This document shows positions 8,342-16,972 of a DNA stretch of 64,000 nt, piece after piece. Within the stretch, counting starts at the first letter, position 1. Each line of letters starts with the position of its first letter. A model generated the notes under the pieces. That model saw nothing but the letters and a program-made list of their open reading frames with translations. It was not told the DNA's origin and ran no database searches. Origin of the DNA: UBA2040 sp002384725 (GTDB taxonomy: Bacteria > Bacteroidota > Bacteroidia > Flavobacteriales_D > Crocinitomicaceae); NCBI GenBank assembly GCA_963926475.1, contig CAWUXE010000011.1, forward strand, positions 38,556 through 102,555, given 5' to 3'. The translations under genes were made by a program, and so were the position numbers.

Positions 8342-9082
8342 ATGAAAACGGTATTTATTTTTATCTCCTTTCTGTTGCTCGTTGCCTGTTCCAATAAGAA
8401 TGCAGAGCTCGCCAAAAAGCACAATGATGAAGGTGTTCTTTTTTTGGACAAAGAAGAATACGGCAAGGCATCTGAATCTTTTTACACGGCACTTGGTCAA
8501 GGAAAAATAAATGCAGAACTCGAAGCCGGGATTTTACGGAATTTATCTTTGTTACATTCTTTTCAAGACCACAAAGACTCAGCGCTGATGTATGCGGAGA
8601 AAGCCATGAACAAAGCCGAGAAAGATACCTATTACTATTTTTTGACAAAAGCAGAATTTGCCTTGTTGAACGAAAATATGGAAGTGGCTATTTCTAACTT
8701 TGAGAAAGCCAAAGGCGAAAAACCAGACGAAATGGCTATTTACAATAGTCTCGGCATGATTTATAGCGGAAATTACGGGGTTAAATTTGAAGATCAACAA
8801 AAGGCTTTGGTCAATAATAAGAAGGCATACCAGTTAAGTCAGCGTGAACCGCTCGCAGATGCTTTGGCGACAAGCTATATGAATGTTAATAATTATAAAG
8901 AAAGTATTCCCTTGTGGGAGTCATTGATAAAACAAAACCCTTCTAAAATGGATTATCATTTCCAGTTGGGTGTGGCCTTGTTTTTTTCGGGTCAACAAGA
9001 AAAGGGCGAAGAAAAAATGGAATATGCAGCAGAACGTGACGAAAACTGTCGACATATGCTGGATGAAATGATAGCGGAATAA
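8342..9082 (+). CDS. TPR lipoprotein
   Basis: A 246-residue protein with a lipoprotein signal peptide (hydrophobic IFISFLLLVA followed by C16, SNK) and then tandem TPR-like helix pairs to the C-terminus, for example KHNDEGVLFLDKEEYGKASES, EMAIYNSLGMIYSG and YHFQLGVALFFSGQQEKGEE. TPR arrays bind partner proteins, so it is likely an envelope scaffold. The aspartoacylase-like gene follows after five bases and is probably co-transcribed. Specific partner unknown. Confidence 0.8.
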   Translation: MKTVFIFISFLLLVACSNKNAELAKKHNDEGVLFLDKEEYGKASESFYTALGQGKINAELEAGILRNLSLLHSFQDHKDSALMYAEKAMNKAEKDTYYYFLTKAEFALLNENMEVAISNFEKAKGEKPDEMAIYNSLGMIYSGNYGVKFEDQQKALVNNKKAYQLSQREPLADALATSYMNVNNYKESIPLWESLIKQNPSKMDYHFQLGVALFFSGQQEKGEEKMEYAAERDENCRHMLDEMIAE

Positions 9083-9087
9083 TATTT

Positions 9088-10074
9088 ATGACGAAGAAAA
9101 AAATGTTCATTCTTGGACAAGAAATTATACCTGGTAAAGGGTATCAATTGAATATGGATGTGGCAAAGTTGCACACGCATACACCAGTTCAGGTTCCAGT
9201 ATTTGTGGAACGAGCAATAGTGGATGGTCCAGTATTGTTGTTGATGGCTGGTGTTCATGGAGATGAAATCAATGGAATTGAAATAGTTCGACGAATAATA
9301 AAGAACAAATTCAATAAACCGTCAGCAGGAACAATTATTTGTCTGCCAGTGTTCAATATTTTTGGTTTTTTGAATATTTCTAGATTTTTACCCGATGGCC
9401 GAGATTTGAATCGCTCTTTTCCAGGAAGTAAAAATGGATCTTTGGCTAGTCAATTTGCTTATCAATTCATTAATGAAATATCGCCCAATGTAGACTATAT
9501 CATTGATTTTCACACAGGGGCAGCACAACGCAACAATGCAGCGCAGATTCGCTGTAACTCTAAAGATACACGAAGTATGGAATTGGCAAGAGTTTTCAAC
9601 GCTCCCTTTATTGTCCATTCCAATACGATTCCAAAATCGCTTAGAGAGGTCTTGACAAAACGAGGGAAACAAGTTCTTTTGTTTGAAGGTGGGAAAGCCG
9701 ATTCAATTGACGAAAGTATTATTCATCATGGAGTGACCGGTGTTAAAAGAATACTCGAACATCTTGGGATGAGGAAATTTAGAGAAGACGTTCAAATTAA
9801 GCGTAAATCAGTATTCCTTAAATCGGATAAGTGGCTGCGAGCGGGTAATTCAGGCTTGTTTTTAAGTCATGTAGAAAATGGACACAAGGTTAAAAAGGGT
9901 GAGTTACTTGGCTTCATTAGCGATCCCTTTGGCAAAATAGAACGCAAATTGAAATCTTCCGACGATGGATACATCTTTTGTTTAAATGAATCGCCTGTTG
10001 TCAATAAAGGCGATGCCATTTTCCATATTGGATCAACTGACAAGGAAGCGTACAAAGTCGTTTCTGAAGGATAA
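9088..10074 (+). CDS. succinylglutamate desuccinylase/aspartoacylase-family zinc hydrolase
   Basis: A 328-residue zinc-dependent acyl-amino-acid hydrolase of the M14-like AstE/AspA fold. The metal site is visible as GVHGDEINGIEI (His and Glu) near residue 53 and the downstream DFHTGA motif with the second His. LFEGGKADSIDE carries the likely catalytic Glu region. The C-terminal third (RAGNSGLFLSHVENGHKVKKGELLGFISDPFG) is a lipoyl-like beta-barrel, seen in the AstE-like subfamily often found near RimK. No RimK is in this window. Substrate unknown; an N-acylated amino acid is the family expectation. It follows the TPR lipoprotein by five bases. Confidence 0.85.
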   Translation: MTKKKMFILGQEIIPGKGYQLNMDVAKLHTHTPVQVPVFVERAIVDGPVLLLMAGVHGDEINGIEIVRRIIKNKFNKPSAGTIICLPVFNIFGFLNISRFLPDGRDLNRSFPGSKNGSLASQFAYQFINEISPNVDYIIDFHTGAAQRNNAAQIRCNSKDTRSMELARVFNAPFIVHSNTIPKSLREVLTKRGKQVLLFEGGKADSIDESIIHHGVTGVKRILEHLGMRKFREDVQIKRKSVFLKSDKWLRAGNSGLFLSHVENGHKVKKGELLGFISDPFGKIERKLKSSDDGYIFCLNESPVVNKGDAIFHIGSTDKEAYKVVSEG

Positions 10075-10200
10075 AATTCAATGAACAATTGATGATTGAC
10101 AATGAATAATGTCAATTAATCTTAATTTTGACAAAAAGTAGAGATAAAAGAGTAGTTTGAAAATTATCTGCCAATCAAGAATCCGCAATCCCATTAAATT

Positions 10201-11016
10201 ATGTCAGTACACAAAAATGTAAAAAGAGTCACCACGCACACAATTCAAGAAATGAAAAGTGCTGGCGTGAAAATCTCCATGCTTACCGGATATGATTATT
10301 CGATGGCGCGTATAATTGATACAGCTGGAATTGACGTTATTCTCGTTGGTGATTCAGCTTCGAATGTGATGGCCGGACACGAGACGACTCTTCCTATTAC
10401 TTTGGATGAGATGATTTATCATGCTTCTTCCGTAGTGAGAGCGGTAGAGCGGGCTTTGGTAGTGGTAGATATGCCTTTTGGATCTTACCAAGGGAATTCA
10501 AGAGAAGCCCTGTCGAGCGCCATACGCATTATGAAGCAATCGGGTGGACATGCTATTAAATTGGAAGGTGGACGAGAAGTAATCGAATCTGTTACCCGAA
10601 TTTTGACAGCTGGAATTCCAGTTATGGGTCATTTGGGTTTAACGCCTCAATCTATTTACAAGTTCGGAACTTATGCAGTAAGAGCGAAAGAAGATGAGGA
10701 AGCACAGCGCTTGTTAGAAGACGCTAAATTATTGGAGGAAGCTGGTTGTTTCGCGATAGTACTAGAGAAAATCCCAACTGAATTGGCCGCAGAAGTCGCG
10801 AAATCTGTCACTATTCCGATCATTGGAATTGGGGCTGGAAATGGAGTGGACGGACAAGTTTTGGTTGTGCACGATATGTTGGGTATTAACAATGAGTTTA
10901 ATCCGCGTTTCTTACGCAAATACCACAACCTATACGAAGAAATGTTAGGTTCTTTCCACCGTTATATTGAAGATGTGAAGTCTGGTGATTTTCCGAATGA
11001 AAACGAGCAGTATTAG
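10201..11016 (+). CDS. panB: 3-methyl-2-oxobutanoate hydroxymethyltransferase (PanB)
   Basis: First step of pantothenate synthesis: transfers a hydroxymethyl group from methylene-tetrahydrofolate to 2-oxoisovalerate, giving ketopantoate. The 271-residue TIM barrel is complete. LTGYDYSMARIIDTAGIDVILVGDSASNVMAGH holds the metal and substrate ligands (broken here by description: LTGYDYS, then VGDSASN). VVDMPFGSYQ, IKLEGG, PVMGHLGLTPQS and the catalytic-Glu segment CFAIVLEKIP are also present, followed by IGIGAGNGVDGQVLVVHDMLG. The rluA-like gene starts three bases after its stop. With coaD at 49 kb it represents the CoA pathway in the window. Confidence 0.96.
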   Translation: MSVHKNVKRVTTHTIQEMKSAGVKISMLTGYDYSMARIIDTAGIDVILVGDSASNVMAGHETTLPITLDEMIYHASSVVRAVERALVVVDMPFGSYQGNSREALSSAIRIMKQSGGHAIKLEGGREVIESVTRILTAGIPVMGHLGLTPQSIYKFGTYAVRAKEDEEAQRLLEDAKLLEEAGCFAIVLEKIPTELAAEVAKSVTIPIIGIGAGNGVDGQVLVVHDMLGINNEFNPRFLRKYHNLYEEMLGSFHRYIEDVKSGDFPNENEQY

Positions 11017-11019
11017 TCA

Positions 11020-11715
11020 ATGACAAACCCCAGTGAATTTGGTTTAGAAGTTCTTTTTGAGGACAACCACGTTCTTGTGGTCAATAAAAAAGCATCCGAT
11101 ATTTCACAAGGAGATAAAACAGGCGATGTTCCTTTGCCCGATAAGATAAAGGAGTATTGGAAAAAGAAATACGACAAACCGGGAAATGTGTATTGCGGTG
11201 TCGTTCATCGATTGGACAGGCCAACAAGTGGAGCATTAATTTTCACCAGAACCAGCAAAGCTTTAGAGCGATTATCCAAACAATTTCGCGAGAAAACGGT
11301 CAAGAAAACCTATTGGGCAATTGTAGAAAGCAAGCCAGCTCGACCTAGCGGAACCCTCGAACATTTTCTAAAGAAAAACGAGAAGCAAAATAAAAGCTAC
11401 GCTTCCGACAAGGAAACACCAGGGAGTAAGAAAGCAATTCTATATTATAAATCGATTGCCGAAAGTGATAAGTACGATCTCTTAGAAATTGAACTTGAAA
11501 CCGGTCGACATCATCAAATTCGTTGTCAGTTGGGCACTATAGGTTGTGTAATCAAAGGAGATGTCAAATACGGCGCTAGACGCTCCAATCCAGATAAATC
11601 TATTTCATTACACGCCAGATATGTGTCATTTGATCATCCAGTAACGAAGGAAAGAGTAAATATCACTGCGCCAGTTCCAGAGGATAGTTTGTGGAGGTTT
11701 TTTGAGCGGAGGTGA
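11020..11715 (+). CDS. RluA-family RNA pseudouridine synthase
   Basis: Isomerises specific uridines in rRNA or tRNA to pseudouridine. The 231-residue protein is a compact RluA member without an S4 domain. The catalytic Asp is in the signature VHRLDRPTSG near residue 64. KKTYWAIVE, LETGRHHQIRCQLG and the C-terminal SLHARYVSFDHPVTKE are family motifs. It starts three bases after panB and should be co-transcribed with it. The target position cannot be inferred from sequence alone. Confidence 0.92.
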   Translation: MTNPSEFGLEVLFEDNHVLVVNKKASDISQGDKTGDVPLPDKIKEYWKKKYDKPGNVYCGVVHRLDRPTSGALIFTRTSKALERLSKQFREKTVKKTYWAIVESKPARPSGTLEHFLKKNEKQNKSYASDKETPGSKKAILYYKSIAESDKYDLLEIELETGRHHQIRCQLGTIGCVIKGDVKYGARRSNPDKSISLHARYVSFDHPVTKERVNITAPVPEDSLWRFFERR

Positions 11716-11860
11716 AGTAAAAATTGACCGTAAAGAAGCAGAGTGCGCAAAGGGAGAGCCTATTTTGTCTTGTTCGCAGAATTTAAACTGAAACTTAATT
11801 TACGTCCTCAGCTTCTTTGCAGTGCAAATGCAATCAACCCAAACATTTTCATCTTAGTTG

Positions 11861-12715
11861 TTAAACCTTTTCTTCGTTTAATCCCTTCACCTTCCGCACC
11901 ACCAAATAAATCCCCACCAAAACAAACGGTATACTCAACCATTGTCCCGTATTCAAGAATAATCCAGCATCGCGCTCTGCCTGACCAATTTTAATAAATT
12001 CAATAAAGAATCTCGCAGAAAACAACAAAATCAAGAACCAACCCAAAATACGACCCGGGATTTTCACCAAGTCTTTTTTGTAGTATAGATACATCATTAC
12101 GAAGAAAATCAACAAGTAAGCAATGGCCTCGTACAATTGAGCTGGGTGACGTGGTGTCGGGTCCAAAGCGTGCGTTAAGTCATTATAATAATGAGGAAAG
12201 CTAAATGCCCAAGGTTTATCGTTAGGGACTCCAACAATTTCAGAATTCACCAAATTGCCCAATCGAATGAAACAGGCCGCAATTGCTCCAGGAGCAGCCA
12301 ATTTGTCCAAAGTCCATACGATAGGTTTTTTAACTACACGCTTGGAATAAAAATACGCTGCAATTAAAATAGCGAGAACTCCACCATGACTCGCCAGACC
12401 ACCTTCCCAAACTTTAAATATATCCAACGGATGAGAGAAATAACCGCGCTGCGCAATGCCTTGAATGTCAATATGATCGAAATAGGGACCATAGAAAAAT
12501 ACATGACCTAAACGTGCACCAATTATCGTTGCTAGCACCATGTAAATGACCAATTTGTCCAAAGCGTCTTCCGACATGCCTTCACGCTTATACATGCGTT
12601 TCACGACTAAAAAGGCGAAAATTAATCCTGTTACGAAAAGCAATCCGTATAAATTTGGTGTTTTCCAACCATCGATAATTTCAGGAGTAACATCCCAGGT
12701 AATAGCTAAATTCAT
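11861..12715 (-). CDS. lgt: prolipoprotein diacylglyceryl transferase (Lgt)
   Basis: Inner-membrane enzyme that adds diacylglycerol from phosphatidylglycerol to the lipobox cysteine, the first lipoprotein maturation step. The 284-residue protein starts at ATG 12715 (MNLAITWDVTPEII); longer frames run into the trhO gene. Seven hydrophobic helices are visible. Diagnostic motifs are GARLGHVFFYGPYF, GLASHGGVLAI (catalytic His-Gly-Gly region) and FIRLGNLVNSEIVG containing the conserved Arg and Asn. RHPAQLYEA and FIEFIK near the end are also family-typical. The many lipoproteins in this window are its expected clients. trhO ends 20 bases upstream on the same strand. Confidence 0.95.
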   Translation of the reverse strand: MNLAITWDVTPEIIDGWKTPNLYGLLFVTGLIFAFLVVKRMYKREGMSEDALDKLVIYMVLATIIGARLGHVFFYGPYFDHIDIQGIAQRGYFSHPLDIFKVWEGGLASHGGVLAILIAAYFYSKRVVKKPIVWTLDKLAAPGAIAACFIRLGNLVNSEIVGVPNDKPWAFSFPHYYNDLTHALDPTPRHPAQLYEAIAYLLIFFVMMYLYYKKDLVKIPGRILGWFLILLFSARFFIEFIKIGQAERDAGLFLNTGQWLSIPFVLVGIYLVVRKVKGLNEEKV

Positions 12716-12735
12716 TGCTGTTTTTTTAAAGTGGA

Positions 12736-13794
12736 CTAAGTTAAGTTTTTTTCGCTCCTTTTTTGAAACGGCAACTTCTCCGACCGACCTTTTTTGAAAA
12801 TTAAATTGGAATTTTGTAATCCTTTTCGTTTTTCTTTCTGCTCTTCTTCCGGCAAATGGGTGAATTCCAAACAATCTTGCGAACAGGTATTCTCCATTTT
12901 TTCTTGACACGATTCGCATTGAATGAAAAGAAGGTGACAAGCTTCATTTAAACAATTGGTGTGCGTATCGGCAGGATTTCCACATTGGTGACAAACCGCT
13001 ATGATATTTTTAGAAATTCGCTCGCCTCGTCTTTCATCGAACACAAAGTTTTTTCCAATGAATTTATTCGGAATACCTTGTTCTTTGCAATCGTTGGTGT
13101 ATTTGATGATCCCTCCTTCCAATTGATGTACATTCTCAAATCCACGGTGTTTGAACCAAGCTGATGCTTTTTCACAACGAATTCCACCTGTGCAATACAT
13201 GACCAAGTTTTTGTCTTCGTTTCCTTTCAAATATTCTTCTTCTATCAAGGGTAGGGACTCTCGAAAGGTATCTACGTCTGGCGTAATTGCTCCGTTAAAA
13301 TGACCAACTTCTGACTCATAATGATTTCGAAAATCAATAAGAATAGTATCGTCTTTGTCTGTTAATGCGTTGAATTCTTCAGCCGTTAAGTGTTTTCCCT
13401 TGTTGGTCACATCAAACGTTTCATCGTTCAAACCATCGGCAACGATTTTGTGTCGAACCTTTACTTTCAGCTTCAAGAACGGAAATTCGGCCCCAGATTC
13501 TTCCACCGCCATGTTAAGACGAACTCCTTTTGTAAAGTCGATTTCGTCGACCAATTCGCGAAGTAAATGAATGCTGTCTATTGGAACTGAAATTTGAGCA
13601 TTGATTCCTTCATGTGCGACATAAATTCGACCGATAATTTTGAGCTTGTCCATTTCCGTGTACAAATGATCACGGAAAAGTGAAGGGTTTTCTATTTTGG
13701 CATATTGATAAAATGACACCGTAACAAATTGAGCTCCATCGGCTCTTAATTTTGCTTCCAATTCATTTTTATCTAAAGTATTACACAGTTGCAT
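12736..13794 (-). CDS. trhO: tRNA uridine(34) hydroxylase TrhO (rhodanese-related)
   Basis: A 352-residue homologue of YceA/TrhO, which makes 5-hydroxyuridine at tRNA wobble position 34. The N-terminal domain (FVTVSFYQYAKIENP, GRIYVAHEGINAQISVP) is followed by a rhodanese domain with DFRNHYESEVGHFNGAI and the active-site Cys in MYCTGGIRCEKASAWF. The C-terminal region is Cys-rich (CHQCGNPADTHTNC, FIQCESCQEKMENTCSQDC) and probably binds zinc, as in longer members. The tail is basic. lgt follows 20 bases downstream. Confidence 0.92.
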   Translation of the reverse strand: MQLCNTLDKNELEAKLRADGAQFVTVSFYQYAKIENPSLFRDHLYTEMDKLKIIGRIYVAHEGINAQISVPIDSIHLLRELVDEIDFTKGVRLNMAVEESGAEFPFLKLKVKVRHKIVADGLNDETFDVTNKGKHLTAEEFNALTDKDDTILIDFRNHYESEVGHFNGAITPDVDTFRESLPLIEEEYLKGNEDKNLVMYCTGGIRCEKASAWFKHRGFENVHQLEGGIIKYTNDCKEQGIPNKFIGKNFVFDERRGERISKNIIAVCHQCGNPADTHTNCLNEACHLLFIQCESCQEKMENTCSQDCLEFTHLPEEEQKEKRKGLQNSNLIFKKGRSEKLPFQKRSEKNLT

Positions 13795-13854
13795 GCTATG
13801 AATGTTTAAATAATTTGAAATGTAAAGATAAGAGATTTGATAAAATGGTTTAGT

Positions 13855-13862
13855 TACTTTTG
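13855..13862 (+). promoter_or_regulatory. Bacteroidota-type -7 box (TACTTTTG), leaderless arrangement
   Basis: TAnnTTTG match ending only six bases before the ATG at 13869, with TTTG at 13836-13839 as a possible, closely spaced -33 element. Initiation about six bases downstream of the box would put the first transcribed base at or next to the start codon. Confidence 0.4.
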
Positions 13863-13868
13863 AGAAGT

Positions 13869-14315
13869 ATGGACAAGAAAAGTATCATTGATCGGCTGAA
13901 TGAGATCGTTTTGGAAAGAATAAATGAGTCTGTGACGGAGATAAATTCTATCAACGACTCAAAGGCGAATGAAACCAAAAGTAGTGCTGGCGACAAGTAC
14001 GAGACGGGAATGGCCATGCTTCAGATGGAGGAACAAAAAGCAAATGTTCAACTCGCAAAGGCGAAAGAACTTCAGAAAACTCTTTCTATGATTGATCCTA
14101 CAGAAAAACAGGATTCAGCACAACTAGGAAGTTTAGTTGAAACTTCTAACGGAAACTATTTCATTTCCATTGGTTTGGGGCAAATTGAAATAGGAGGTAA
14201 GAGCATCTTCGTTCTGTCAATTGCTAGTCCTGTTGGTCTTCAAATGAAAGGTAAAAAAGCTGGTGATGTATTTCAGTTCAATGGTAATACTATTGAAATA
14301 ATTAAAGTGCATTAA
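13869..14315 (+). CDS. GreA/GreB C-terminal-domain-like protein
   Basis: A 148-residue protein starting at ATG 13869. The N-terminal half is a charged helical region (INDSKANETKSSAGDKYETG, then AMLQMEEQKANVQLAKAKELQK) that could form a coiled coil. The C-terminal half, SIASPVGLQMKGKKAGDVFQF then NGNTIEIIKVH, resembles the FKBP-like C-domain of Gre transcript-cleavage factors (SP(I/V)...L.GK..GD). Homologues in Flavobacteria are often mislabelled 3-oxoacyl-ACP synthase. A role at the RNA polymerase secondary channel is inferred, not shown; the usual GreA N-terminal acidic hairpin is not recognisable. Followed by a bidirectional terminator. Confidence 0.7.
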   Translation: MDKKSIIDRLNEIVLERINESVTEINSINDSKANETKSSAGDKYETGMAMLQMEEQKANVQLAKAKELQKTLSMIDPTEKQDSAQLGSLVETSNGNYFISIGLGQIEIGGKSIFVLSIASPVGLQMKGKKAGDVFQFNGNTIEIIKVH

Positions 14316-14350
14316 AAAGGTTGTGCCTGTTTTCTAAGCACAACCTTTTA
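14314..14350. terminator. bidirectional hairpin terminator
   Basis: AAAAGGTTGTGC pairs with GCACAACCTTTT over an 11-base loop, between the convergent Gre-like and anti-sigma-like genes. A-rich on one side and T-rich on the other, it can serve both. Confidence 0.85.
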
Positions 14351-14380
14351 TTCGTTTTCAAGTAGTAGAAAGGAATTTCT

Positions 14381-15910
14381 TTATAACCTCACCCCAATTC
14401 CAAAAGTCGTACCAAAACCGCCATATTTACGATTCATCTCTGGACTTTCGATTAGGAAATTGATATTGTTTCTAAAATATGGGCAGACAAAAACATGCCA
14501 GTTTCCAAAGTCACGGCGCAATTCCGTCGAAAGCACATAGGACATTCCGAAGTTTCGTTCGGTGACTTCAAACGGATTATTTCCATTTTGATCTACATAA
14601 ATACCGGTTCTTCGCGCCATTGCAAATTCGAAATTAAGGCCAACTCGTGGTATGAATTTCCATTTATTCTTACCAAAGACATATCCAAACTTCAATGGAA
14701 TAGAGAATTGACTGTAGGTATTGGTAACGTTGTAATTCTTCGTGGAGGCAACGGTTATGATATTCGTATCAATTTGGGTGAAAGGGATGGAATCAATGAC
14801 TTGTCCGTTCGAATCTAAAATGTACTGATAAAAGGTATTAATATCAAAAGTCATTTCGTTCGACGTCTGTGTTTCGGTAAATGCACTTTTGTCTCCCCAA
14901 TGGTAATATTCTGCGCCCGATCCAATGCACAAATCTCTCAAATATACATTCAAGGCAAAACCAAAATTAGGCGTTGTCAACGCAGTTTCTTTCGATTTTA
15001 ATAATTCCGGATACGTGTCAAATGGACTTTCGATTTTCGGTCGAACCATCATGAAACCTCCAAAAGCTTGTATTTCGAATCGACTTTTCTTTCCTTCGTC
15101 TTTTAATTTTGTTGTTTTAGTTGGATTTTGAAGTGACGAGTCTATGTAAATGATAGAATCTCTAATAACCAAAGAATCACGAATAACCACCGAATCGATT
15201 ATCACATATCGGATTCTTCTCAAAGTATCATCAACGAAAGAAAGGTTGGTCGCATCGGTCAAGAATTGTCTTCTCTGTCCGTTGAATGCACCAAATTGTG
15301 GATCTTGCGTCAAAAACTTGCGAACAATGTTGTTGGCGCCCAAATAGACTAAAAGTTGTTCTTCCCTGTTGTCCAAGGTCCGATCGCCAGAATTAGTTGG
15401 ATCTGGACTCGAATTTCGAGGACCAGAAGATGCCATTAAATTACTTTGATTCGCTAGTTTGATGGAATCTTCAACTCGTTTGAAATTCGTTTCCACCTCT
15501 TTTTTCATAGCGGAAAGCTTTTTTTGATTTTCAGGCTGAAAGGCCTTAGCCGCTTTTTTAAAGGTAGAAGCCGCAACGAACGTTTCTTTGTCATCGGCAT
15601 TCTTTACTTTGACGAACAAGGCTTCAGAATTAGCGAATTTACGTGTGGTGATTTTGTTTTCCGTTTTAATAGCCGAATGTAACTTAGGTGTTGTTTCCGT
15701 TTCTTCCAACATGAAATATCCAGTGGTTGCCATACCTACCACAAGGATAGAAGATAACCAAAACCAAAACCCTGGAATGCGTTTGCTCGCAAGAATAGGA
15801 GCATCTAATTTGTTTTCCAAATCAGCCAAAAAAGCAGCAGGGACCTCGAAAGATCGTTGGCCTAATTTTTCTTTAAAAAGATTGTCGATATGGTTTTTCT
15901 TATCGCTCAT
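14381..15910 (-). CDS. membrane-anchored protein with beta-barrel-like C-terminus, probable partner of the ECF sigma factor
   Basis: A 509-residue protein whose start overlaps the end of the sigma-factor gene by one base. Residues 1-45 are cytoplasmic-type (DNLFKEKLGQRSFEVPAAFL). One transmembrane helix follows (GFWFWLSSILVVGMATTGYFML). A long charged linker leads to a C-terminal region of alternating strands (EIQAFGGFMMVRP, FGFALNVYLRDLCIGSGAEYY, FSIPLKFGYVFGKNKWKFIPRVGLNFE) ending GFGTTFGIGVRL, much like outer-membrane beta-barrel proteins. Position and N-terminus fit an anti-sigma or regulator role. How an inner-membrane helix and a barrel-like end coexist is unclear. I see no ZAS zinc motif. 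Confidence 0.65.
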   Translation of the reverse strand: MSDKKNHIDNLFKEKLGQRSFEVPAAFLADLENKLDAPILASKRIPGFWFWLSSILVVGMATTGYFMLEETETTPKLHSAIKTENKITTRKFANSEALFVKVKNADDKETFVAASTFKKAAKAFQPENQKKLSAMKKEVETNFKRVEDSIKLANQSNLMASSGPRNSSPDPTNSGDRTLDNREEQLLVYLGANNIVRKFLTQDPQFGAFNGQRRQFLTDATNLSFVDDTLRRIRYVIIDSVVIRDSLVIRDSIIYIDSSLQNPTKTTKLKDEGKKSRFEIQAFGGFMMVRPKIESPFDTYPELLKSKETALTTPNFGFALNVYLRDLCIGSGAEYYHWGDKSAFTETQTSNEMTFDINTFYQYILDSNGQVIDSIPFTQIDTNIITVASTKNYNVTNTYSQFSIPLKFGYVFGKNKWKFIPRVGLNFEFAMARRTGIYVDQNGNNPFEVTERNFGMSYVLSTELRRDFGNWHVFVCPYFRNNINFLIESPEMNRKYGGFGTTFGIGVRL

Positions 15911-16458
15911 TATTTCGTTTCCATTTCCGGCGCCATCAATACCCGCAATTTTTTTCTTGCTTCTTTAATGTGCCATTTCACTGTTTCGTATTTTATATTT
16001 AGTTCTTTCTGAATTTCTTTGGTTGAATATCCATCAATTGCGTGCATATTAAAAACCACCTTCGTTGCATGTGGAAGCTGATGTAATATTCGCTCGAGTT
16101 CTTCGGCTTCAATCTTTTCGTCAATGGAATTCTCAACAGTGGATTCTTGTTTCAGTTCATTTTCAGCGTCAAATTGAAACAGTTCTTTGTAATTTTTCTC
16201 TTTTCTAAATTGATCAATAACCTCGTTTTGTCCAATTCTTTTCGCCCAAGAAAAAAATGAACTACCCACTTTGTATTGGTCTATTTTCGTAATAATCTTC
16301 ATGAAAGAATTGTTGACTATCGTCATTTGGTCCTCTTCATTATTGTTATAACGCACCGCAACACTCATGAGAACAGAAAAAGTTACATTATAAAGCGCAA
16401 GGATGGTCTTCCGATCATTCTTCCTAATCTGTTCTATGAGAGGTTCATTAATATCCAA
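15910..16458 (-). CDS. ECF-type RNA polymerase sigma factor
   Basis: A 182-residue sigma-70-family factor of the extracytoplasmic-function type. Region 2 spans about 20-90 (VRYNNNEEDQMTIVNNSFMKIITKIDQY, SFFSWAKRIGQNEVIDQFRKE), and region 4 spans about 118-178, with the helix-turn-helix HAIDGYSTKEIQKELNIKYETVKWHIKEARKKL. It directs polymerase to a small regulon in response to an envelope or other signal. The next gene begins on its last base, a layout typical of sigma/anti-sigma pairs. Upstream 16459-16677 holds no gene I can support. Confidence 0.92.
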   Translation of the reverse strand: MDINEPLIEQIRKNDRKTILALYNVTFSVLMSVAVRYNNNEEDQMTIVNNSFMKIITKIDQYKVGSSFFSWAKRIGQNEVIDQFRKEKNYKELFQFDAENELKQESTVENSIDEKIEAEELERILHQLPHATKVVFNMHAIDGYSTKEIQKELNIKYETVKWHIKEARKKLRVLMAPEMETK

Positions 16459-16677
16459 AGTGCGCCCTTACGTGGTAAATCTGTTTAATCTAATTCAATG
16501 ACGAAAGCTTTCCTCTCTTAGTTTCATCGTGAATCATTAATAAGAACGTACGTAAATAAGCTATTGGGGGGGTGAGTTAGGTGATATACATTTTAAACTT
16601 ATTTCAATACCATAAATTAGATCAACTTTTCAGTCCTTTGTAAAACGTCAGCCTAATGTTTACCAATTAAGAGATAA

Positions 16678-16926
16678 AGTTTAAAGGATAATTTTGAAGG
16701 TACTCAACCAAACGGGACTTTCGTTTATGATTGGGAATTTAAAAATGGCTTGGGGCAACTGGATGAGTGCAATGGAATCACTCTGAATGGAGAATATGTA
16801 TATTTTGTAACGGAGGAATATCCGTATATCGGAAGATTTTTGAAAGGTATATTTATTGAAAAACATGGACCATGAACGCATCCAGGCGGAAGACCAGAAA
16901 ATGGTGAGCATTCACATCCGCCATGA
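16678..16926 (+). pseudogene. YHYH-domain protein fragment
   Basis: In the 514-base gap before the ABC-F gene, the plus strand reads NGTFVYDWEFKNGLGQLDECN then GEYVYFVTEEYPYIGRFLKG, the C-terminal signature of YHYH-domain proteins (DGTF...DLDECNG...G.Y.Y..T..(F/Y)PYI.R...G). A TGA at 16873-16875 interrupts it, and the same frame continues THPGGRPENGEHSHPP, matching the family's Gly/Pro/His-rich tail. There is no start codon context and no N-terminal two-thirds. YHYH proteins are usually secreted and of unknown function. This is a gene remnant. Confidence 0.7.
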
Positions 16927-16972
16927 AGGCCGTCACATCAGCATTAGTATAAACGTAATTTACGGTTTCTTT

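Noticed and set aside
12716..12940. N-terminal extension of lgt
   Set aside because: The extension translates trhO coding sequence in another frame and lacks membrane or family features; Lgt aligns from ATG 12715.
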